Source: Schizochytrium sp. CCTCC M209059 (Eukaryota > Sar > Bigyra > Thraustochytrida > Thraustochytriidae). From it: a stretch of 12,551 bases of DNA. A program made the position numbers and the translations under genes. Shown piece by piece: positions 6,778 to 12,551 of this stretch; positions within the stretch are counted from its first letter, which is position 1, and every line of letters starts with the position of its first letter. The stretch lies in assembly GCA_000818945.1 (NCBI GenBank), contig JTFK01001345.1, positions 1 through 12,551 of the forward strand, written 5' to 3'. The notes under the pieces were generated by a model. That model saw only the letters and a list, made by a program, of their open reading frames with translations, was not told the origin of the DNA and searched no databases.

Positions 6778-9700
6778 ATGGACGCGACGCCGCTGCTCGC
6801 GAGAGCGCAGGCTGGATCCCCCCTTGCACGCGATGACGCGCGACTCGAACATGAAGGGCTTTTCCTTCGGTCATCGACTCGGACGTGGGCTCGCTACCTT
6901 GGGAGCGAGCTCGCGCGACTGCTCGTGGTCGTCGGCGTGTGGGCCGTGGTGACGGAGGGCCTTCCTCGCGTGGTGAAAGGCTCGCTGCCAGAGCCCTGGA
7001 TGGGCACGAGTCTGCAAGCAGCTGCCAGCACTTTGGCCGTCGCTGTCTGGGCTCTCTGGGCCGCCGCACACGGTCACACACCGCTGGAGAACGCGACAAG
7101 CCCTGCCAGTCAGGGCTTTGTGTGGTGTGCCAGCAGAGCGCAGGCCATGGCGAGTATTACCATTGCCTTTTCTGGCGCGGGTTGCGCTATTCTTGCTGCG
7201 TGGGCTCCTTTGCAGCCCTCCTCTCGTGACGAGTTCATGGAAAGCTGCATCGTCACGCTTGTGGGCCTCGCCATGACGCTGGGCATCTCGTTTTATGGGT
7301 TCCGTAGCTTTGAAGGCTGCGTGGCGCTCGCTGTGATCTATCTCAACGTATGGCACGCAGGCTCTTTTGTGGCGTTTCGATTCCATCCGGAGCGTGAAGT
7401 CGACGCACACTCGAGAACCTTCGAGGCCATCACGATTGGTCAGCTCGTCGTGTTGCTCCTCGAGATCACAATAGAAGCTTTGTGCGCGTTCACTCGTGCA
7501 AGGAGACGTGTTTTGCAAACGGTTGCAGCCTTTGCTGCTGTGGCATGGATCTATCTTCGATTCGAACATTTGTTTTGGCTTAGGAACAGCGCAAGTCTTG
7601 GAACGTACTGGTTTATGTCTCTCATGACCTGTATTTCGCTGCTTTTCTTGGCCTTCGAATTACGTCTTCAGGTTTTTCATGCGCGAGAAGCACTCGTCTT
7701 AGAAAACGAGACCAAGGCTATCCAGCAAGGCGAGGTCGCCGAGCAGGACCAAGCATCGCTGCTTTCGCGCTACACGTTTTGGTGGATCTTGCCCACACTC
7801 CGCACGGCGAACCAGGCCGGACGTCTTGACGCGGGCGACCTCCCACGTCTGCCTCATCGAGACGCTCCACGATACCTTTTTGAGCGTTTCCGGGACGAGT
7901 GGCAAGGCAAGACGCTCACCGGCTGGAATTTGCTTGTCATGATTTGCTACAGCATACAGCGCCCCGTGTTTTTTTCCTCCATGCTCCATGGATGGGCGTA
8001 TCAAGCACTCATGCTTCTCGATCCCATTGTGCTCAATAAGCTGCTCAAGAGTGCGGAACACGGCGCGTCCGAGAGCATGTCCGGAAGTCTTGTCCTCGTG
8101 GGATTGCTATCCGTGAGCATGTTCATTCGCGTCACCTTTATGGAAATATGCTTTTTTACTTCTCTGCGTGTCAACAACAACGCACGATCCGTGCTCGTGG
8201 CAACCATATTCCGCAAAGTACTCTGCGGTGAAGACACTCCAGCGTATGACTCGGGCTCGCTCACCAATCTCATGGCTACTGACGCCGACAAGTTTGGACG
8301 CATGGCGTGGATGACTTTTTTCATTGCGCAATGGACTTGGGCTGTATGCACGCTCCCTCTCGTGGTTTACTGCATCTATCAAGTTATCGGCAATGCCATT
8401 TGGGCCGGCGTGGGAAGCATGCTCTTGGGAGGTATCTTGCTGCGCTATATGTCGCAGCTCGCCAAGCCGGTGGTCCTCGCCGCACAGGAACGCCGCGATG
8501 TTCGCAGTCAGCTTATCAAGGAGATTCTGTCAAGTATCTCGGCCATCAAGTTGCAGACTGGCGAGGAGGAGTGGTTGGAGCGTGTCAAGACCGCGCGTCG
8601 TGCAGAAATGAAGGAGATCTTCAAGATTCGACTCATTTCCGCCTTCACCACCATCATTGGCACAATGGTCTACGTGGCCGTGCCCGTGGCAATCTTTACC
8701 TGGTACACCCTCGTAGACGGGCACAAGCTTGACAGCACGACTGCCTTCACCACGCTTGCATGGATCGCGCAAATGCGCTGGAGCATCAACGTTCTCCCCG
8801 ACATTTACAATATGTACGCCCAGCTTTCGCCGAGCTGCGAGCGTCTTGCTCGCTTTTTCAATGACAAGTCAGGCGGCGGATCTCGTGCTTGGCTATATCT
8901 TGAGAACGATGGCGATAATGACGAGGAGGTGGACGGCAGCGGTGAAGGTGATAGTGCTTGGACGGATGGCAACAACTCTTTTACGAACAACCATACACCA
9001 GATAACGGCCAGACCGCTGCCAATGCGCCGGCCATCCATCTTTGTGGAACACTTGGCTACCGCGCCGCTGGTCATGTTCTGGCGGAACCCAAAATTGTGC
9101 TGAAAGACGTTGATATTGCCATTCACAGAGGAAACTTCACGGTCGTCGTCGGTGCGGTTGGTGCTGGAAAGTCGACGCTCTTGGCCGCCTTATCACGGGG
9201 TCTTCCAGTCTTGGAAGGCAAGTGCTCGACGAGCGGAACGCGGGCGTACGTGAGCCAGCTTCCTTTTCTTCTCAACGACACGGTTGAAAGCAACATATGC
9301 TTTGGCGAGCCGCTCGACGAGGCTCGCTTTCAAAAGTGCGTTCATGACGCAGCGCTTGACCAGGATCTTGAAGCTTTGCAAGATGGAAGATTCACGGTCA
9401 TTGGCGAAAAGGGGGTGCAGCTCAGCGGCGGACAAAAGGCCCGTCTTGCGTTGGCACGAGCCCTGTACCGGGACGCGGACCTCTACTTTCTAGACGATGT
9501 GCTTTCGGCGGTCGACGCTACAACAGGCCAGTTCATTTGGCAAAACACGCTCGCGGGCGGCTTGGCACGCCAAGGCAAAACGATTGTTCTCGTAACGCAC
9601 CAGCTTCAGTACCTGACCCGGCCCGAAGTTGATCTCGTTGCTGCGGTCGATGATGGACGTGTTGTACTTGGAACCTGGCAAGAGGTCCGCTCGCAAGTGC

Positions 9701-11799
9701 ACACAGACATCTCGTCCTTCGCTGAGACGTCAAAGCCGTCGGCAGAGGGAGAGAAAAAAGAGGAAAGCCATGCGAACGGGCATATCTCAGATGATCATCA
9801 AGAGGGTGCGGAAAGCGACACACTAGATCGAGCGGAGGAACAGCGGCCCGAGGCAGAGCTGGTGACGCTTGCCGAATGCGAAGCTCGAGTGCAAGCCCTT
9901 TTGGAGGAACAGCGGGACCGCGTGCTAGATAATGGGCTCGTCGACGAACTCATGGCGGCGCTGCGTGGCGAGTCGTCACACGAGGAAAAGAGACAGGTTG
10001 GTCTGATTGCCTGGCGCGATTTTCGTGTATATTTGCAAGCTTTCGGAACGAAATCGACGCTCGTAGCTCTTGCCTGCATTATCATCGCCACGGCAGTGTC
10101 GAACGTTGTCATGAACGTGTGGCTGAGCGTCTGGGGTGACAAGCCGGACGCGAGCCAAGCGTACCTTTATGTGTACATGGGTCTTGGGCTTGCGTCGGCT
10201 GTGCTGGCAGGTCTGGAGATTATCATTCTGGCTCTGTGCGCCTTTGCCGCGAGTCAAGTATTTCATGAAGTGATGATCCACACGCTCATTGGCGCCAGCA
10301 TGGGATACTTTAATCGCACGCCGTCAGGTCAGGTCCAGAACAGGTTCCTTCAGGATCTTGCAAACATCGACATGGGCGTACCGGACTGCATCGTGGACCA
10401 GGTGAAAAAGACGCTCAACATGGTGACCCAAATTGGTCTCGTGGTACTTTTTGCGCCATGGGTGATCCTCACGCTTCCGTTCCTGATGATTCCGTACTTT
10501 TTGGTGTTTAGCACCGTTCGGTGCGCAGCGCGCGATAGCCGAAGACTCGAGGCGATGGCGCACTCGCCAGTCTACACGCAGTTCTCGGACATTTTACGCG
10601 GCAAGCTGTGCATTCGGGCGTTCGCTGTGGAGCCTCGCTTTGAGGCATGGAATCGCGACCTCGTGAACGCCATGGCACGGGGCAAGTACGCAAACGAGGC
10701 GGTGTCCAAGTGGGCGCAGACCTTGACAACGCAAAATGGGTGCCTACTGTACCTATCTTGCGGAATTGTGAGTGTATTCTTGATTGCACGCGGGAGCATG
10801 ACGCAAGGTCAGTTGGGCCTCGTTCTCCTGTACTCTGCGCAGCTGCAGCGCGCTTCAATGGACTACATGATGGGCCTGACTAATGTAGAAACCAACTTTG
10901 TCTCGGTGGAGCGTATCGCCGGATTTATGCGCACGCCAGACGAGTTCGACCAGGATGCCCGGCGTCTGGAAAAGCTGCAGCGAGCGCGACGCGCCTGCTC
11001 CATTGACAGCGGGGCCGCTGATATCGAAGCGCCTCAGCGCGTGTGGCCATCGCAGGGCGGAATTGAAGTGCGCGACTTGTCCATGCGTTACGCCTTGCAC
11101 CGGCGGCGTGTCTTGAACGGATTGAACTTTAGCGTTCTTGGAGGCGAGAAGGTAGCTCTCTGTGGACGCACAGGATGCGGCAAGTCTTCCACCTTTGGCA
11201 TTCTCTGTCGATTGTTTCCCATGTCTGCGGGCGAGGTGCGCATCGATGGCGTGGACATCAATGAGGTCCCTCTTCGGGAGCTGCGCAGCGCGATTCGTGT
11301 CATCACGCAAGACTCGGTGCTGGTGGCGGGAACGCTGCGTAGCAACTTGGCGAGCGGCCGGGATGGGGTCTCCGAAGCTGACCTCTGGGACGCTCTGAGC
11401 AAGGTGCAGATGCGGACTTTTGTAGAGGCGCAAAAAGGCGGCCTGGACTTCATCGTGGAAGACGGCGGGCGGAATCTGAGCGTGGGGCAGCGCCAGCTTT
11501 TGTGCACGGCGCGTGCTCTTTTACCGCGCAATGGTGCAAAACCGCGAATCTTGCTTTGCGACGAGCCCACGGCAAACATTGATCTTGCTTCAGACGTCAT
11601 GATTCACGACGTCCTTCTTGGTCTCGACGCAACTGTGGTGATGATTTGTCATCGTCTGCAGCACGTGCCGCGTTTTGATCGTGTGGTCGTCATGGCACCG
11701 GGCGGCACGCTGCAGGAGCAAGGTCCCCCTTCGGATCTCTTGTCGCAGCCCGATAGTGCGCTGCGCGACCTCTTTGAACGCGCAGGAATCTCGACCTAG
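6778..11799 (+). CDS. ABC transporter, subfamily C (MRP-like), full-length
   Basis: Predicted 1673 residues, no intron. The start is the only in-frame ATG upstream of the conserved region, with A at -3 and G at +4; the frame extends upstream only from a GTG. Order: N-terminal membrane block with about eight hydrophobic segments (44-294); the ABCC linker with SLLSRYTFWWILPTL (327-341) and DLPRLP; TMD1 (about 380-690); an acidic Gly/Asn insert (about 698-750); NBD1; an acidic linker (about 975-1065); TMD2 (about 1085-1385), which includes WLSVWGD; NBD2. NBD1 has Walker A GAVGAGKST (792-800), Q-loop Q827, signature LSGGQ (882-886), Walker B LYFLDD with Asp907 in the Glu position, and H-loop H941. 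NBD2 has Walker A GRTGCGKSS (1463-1471), Q1511, LSVGQ (1567-1571), Walker B with catalytic Glu1596, and H1625. One degenerate and one active ATP site is the ABCC norm. Family members export glutathione or other conjugates and organic anions across plasma or vacuolar membranes; the substrate here cannot be read from sequence. Confidence 0.92.
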   Translation: MDATPLLARAQAGSPLARDDARLEHEGLFLRSSTRTWARYLGSELARLLVVVGVWAVVTEGLPRVVKGSLPEPWMGTSLQAAASTLAVAVWALWAAAHGHTPLENATSPASQGFVWCASRAQAMASITIAFSGAGCAILAAWAPLQPSSRDEFMESCIVTLVGLAMTLGISFYGFRSFEGCVALAVIYLNVWHAGSFVAFRFHPEREVDAHSRTFEAITIGQLVVLLLEITIEALCAFTRARRRVLQTVAAFAAVAWIYLRFEHLFWLRNSASLGTYWFMSLMTCISLLFLAFELRLQVFHAREALVLENETKAIQQGEVAEQDQASLLSRYTFWWILPTLRTANQAGRLDAGDLPRLPHRDAPRYLFERFRDEWQGKTLTGWNLLVMICYSIQRPVFFSSMLHGWAYQALMLLDPIVLNKLLKSAEHGASESMSGSLVLVGLLSVSMFIRVTFMEICFFTSLRVNNNARSVLVATIFRKVLCGEDTPAYDSGSLTNLMATDADKFGRMAWMTFFIAQWTWAVCTLPLVVYCIYQVIGNAIWAGVGSMLLGGILLRYMSQLAKPVVLAAQERRDVRSQLIKEILSSISAIKLQTGEEEWLERVKTARRAEMKEIFKIRLISAFTTIIGTMVYVAVPVAIFTWYTLVDGHKLDSTTAFTTLAWIAQMRWSINVLPDIYNMYAQLSPSCERLARFFNDKSGGGSRAWLYLENDGDNDEEVDGSGEGDSAWTDGNNSFTNNHTPDNGQTAANAPAIHLCGTLGYRAAGHVLAEPKIVLKDVDIAIHRGNFTVVVGAVGAGKSTLLAALSRGLPVLEGKCSTSGTRAYVSQLPFLLNDTVESNICFGEPLDEARFQKCVHDAALDQDLEALQDGRFTVIGEKGVQLSGGQKARLALARALYRDADLYFLDDVLSAVDATTGQFIWQNTLAGGLARQGKTIVLVTHQLQYLTRPEVDLVAAVDDGRVVLGTWQEVRSQVHTDISSFAETSKPSAEGEKKEESHANGHISDDHQEGAESDTLDRAEEQRPEAELVTLAECEARVQALLEEQRDRVLDNGLVDELMAALRGESSHEEKRQVGLIAWRDFRVYLQAFGTKSTLVALACIIIATAVSNVVMNVWLSVWGDKPDASQAYLYVYMGLGLASAVLAGLEIIILALCAFAASQVFHEVMIHTLIGASMGYFNRTPSGQVQNRFLQDLANIDMGVPDCIVDQVKKTLNMVTQIGLVVLFAPWVILTLPFLMIPYFLVFSTVRCAARDSRRLEAMAHSPVYTQFSDILRGKLCIRAFAVEPRFEAWNRDLVNAMARGKYANEAVSKWAQTLTTQNGCLLYLSCGIVSVFLIARGSMTQGQLGLVLLYSAQLQRASMDYMMGLTNVETNFVSVERIAGFMRTPDEFDQDARRLEKLQRARRACSIDSGAADIEAPQRVWPSQGGIEVRDLSMRYALHRRRVLNGLNFSVLGGEKVALCGRTGCGKSSTFGILCRLFPMSAGEVRIDGVDINEVPLRELRSAIRVITQDSVLVAGTLRSNLASGRDGVSEADLWDALSKVQMRTFVEAQKGGLDFIVEDGGRNLSVGQRQLLCTARALLPRNGAKPRILLCDEPTANIDLASDVMIHDVLLGLDATVVMICHRLQHVPRFDRVVVMAPGGTLQEQGPPSDLLSQPDSALRDLFERAGIST

Positions 11800-12143
11800 G
11801 CTCCGAGCAAATATTTCATTTTAAAAAATGAACAAATTAGTTGGGGAGAGTTTGAGTAGCTAAATACATGAATAGTTTACGAAGTTTAGGTATGGACGCT
11901 CGTGCTTCGGCATGCGGAGAGGCGAAATAGCCAGAGCAATTTTTCAAGTTATCGCGCTCTCCAGCAGGACGTCCGGGCTATCCGCTAGGTTTTGTAGAGA
12001 ATACGTTGGCGCAGCGCCCGGCAGGAAAGTGCAACTGGGTTGTCTCCTCGCATAAACATTGCGAGGGCAGGATGGGGCGGGAGGTAAATAGAGTACAGAG
12101 GGCTTCTCCAAAGCACGGGATAAGACACGCCAAAGCATGATCG
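11800..12143. other. Convergent 3' intergenic region
   Basis: 344 bases between two facing stop codons, at 11799 and 12144. The first 80 bases are A/T-rich, contain an inverted repeat and are probably the ABC gene's 3' UTR and poly(A) region. The remainder is mixed composition and should hold the 3' UTR of the minus-strand gene. No gene or RNA was recognised. Confidence 0.55.
11815..11832. repeat. A/T-rich inverted repeat just after the ABC stop codon
   Basis: TTCATTTT and AAAATGAA, perfect 8-base arms separated by AA, start 16 bases after the ABC stop codon. In RNA this would be a weak A-U hairpin with the inner pairs opened. It may be part of a 3'-end processing region, or just an A/T palindrome. 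Confidence 0.45.
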
Positions 12144-12551
12144 TCAGTGCGCAACCCACTCGAGAATACTCGTGTATCCGTAGATGTTGCGGAAAGGCTC
12201 GATTTTGTGTGAGTCACTGTCGTAGCGCTCGATGAGATCCCGAGCCCATCGAGGCACAATGTTGAAGTCGATAAAGAGAAGAGCACCTTTGGCATCCAGG
12301 AAGACGTTGGAACGAGGCGCAACATCGAGCATGATGTGCCCGTTGATCTCGAGCCAGGCATCGAGTTCCTCCATGCGAAACTTGTTGGCGAGCCGCTGGG
12401 GTTCAACGTCAGCGTGGTGACGAACACGCTCCATCTCAATCTTACTCCCGTCATACGAGAGGACGTTGGCGACGAAGGGCAAGCGAGAGTACATGTTTTT
12501 CCAGTGATGGTTTGTGTACTGCTGTTTCCAGTAGCGCCATTTGCACGCCAG
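12144..12551 (-). CDS. Partial minus-strand gene, C-terminal 135 residues; kinase-like motif, otherwise unidentified
   Basis: The frame is open from the window edge (first full codon at 12549-12551) to TGA at 12144-12146, so the N-terminus is outside. The visible protein is hydrophilic and well mixed, starting LACKWRYWKQQYTNHHW and ending TSILEWVAH. I do not recognise the family. The segment GHIMLDVAPRSNVFLD followed by ALLFIDFNIVP resembles the catalytic loop (Asp...Asn) and DFG-type metal site of protein-kinase-like or aminoglycoside-phosphotransferase-like folds. However, the Asp-Asn spacing is one residue longer than usual and Gly of DFG is Asn. A kinase-fold C-lobe is a hypothesis only. 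The internal Met at 12492-12494 need not be the start, since the frame continues upstream with protein-like content. It converges with the ABC gene. Confidence 0.6.
   Translation of the reverse strand: MACKWRYWKQQYTNHHWKNMYSRLPFVANVLSYDGSKIEMERVRHHADVEPQRLANKFRMEELDAWLEINGHIMLDVAPRSNVFLDAKGALLFIDFNIVPRWARDLIERYDSDSHKIEPFRNIYGYTSILEWVAH

Noticed and set aside
1249..11799. An operon or cluster relationship between the TBC1D23-like gene and the ABC transporter
   Set aside because: The genes are on the same strand but separated by 423 bases with their own leader sequence, and the protein families have no known shared pathway; neighbourhood in a compact genome is enough explanation.
11978..12454. 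158-residue minus-strand ORF overlapping the right-edge gene
   Set aside because: It is Ser/Thr/Leu-rich shadow translation. The other minus frame (12144-12551) has natural composition, motif content and stays open to the window edge.

Overview
The window looks like nuclear DNA of a protist with a compact, GC-rich genome. Two long genes (about 5.1 and 5.0 kb of coding sequence) run without introns. Their products are eukaryote-specific: a TBC1D23-type endosome-to-Golgi tethering protein and a full-length ABCC/MRP-type transporter. Intron-poor long genes, C/G-ending codons and Ser/Ala/Asp low-complexity tracts would fit a thraustochytrid or other labyrinthulomycete stramenopile, but that placement is inference only.

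Layout. Bases 1-205 probably hold the 3' end of an upstream plus-strand gene: a pyrimidine tract ending in CAG is followed by a short acidic terminal exon. Bases 206-1248 are the intergenic region and 5' leader of the first large gene, with a (CGTA)5 microsatellite and an ATG immediately followed by TGA. Bases 1249-6354 encode a 1701-residue TBC1D23-like protein. Its order is N-terminal acidic motif array, TBC domain, PDZ domain, rhodanese domain, low-complexity region with repeated short motifs, C-terminal PH-like domain. Bases 6355-6777 are a spacer with a possible 48-codon upstream ORF. Bases 6778-11799 encode a 1673-residue ABCC transporter. Bases 11800-12143 separate it from a convergent minus-strand gene (12144-12551) that runs off the right edge and is not confidently identified.

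The genes show no operon-like logic; each has its own leader and spacer. TBC1D23 in animals links golgins at the trans-Golgi to the WASH complex on endosome-derived vesicles, and ABCC transporters are membrane cargo, but any functional link here would be speculation.

The most interesting content is in the TBC1D23-like protein. A PDZ domain sits between the TBC and rhodanese domains, a position where I know of none in animal TBC1D23. The protein ends in a free V-A-L carboxyl terminus that fits a class II PDZ ligand. It carries two families of repeated short linear motifs. Both of its enzyme-like domains lack their catalytic residues.
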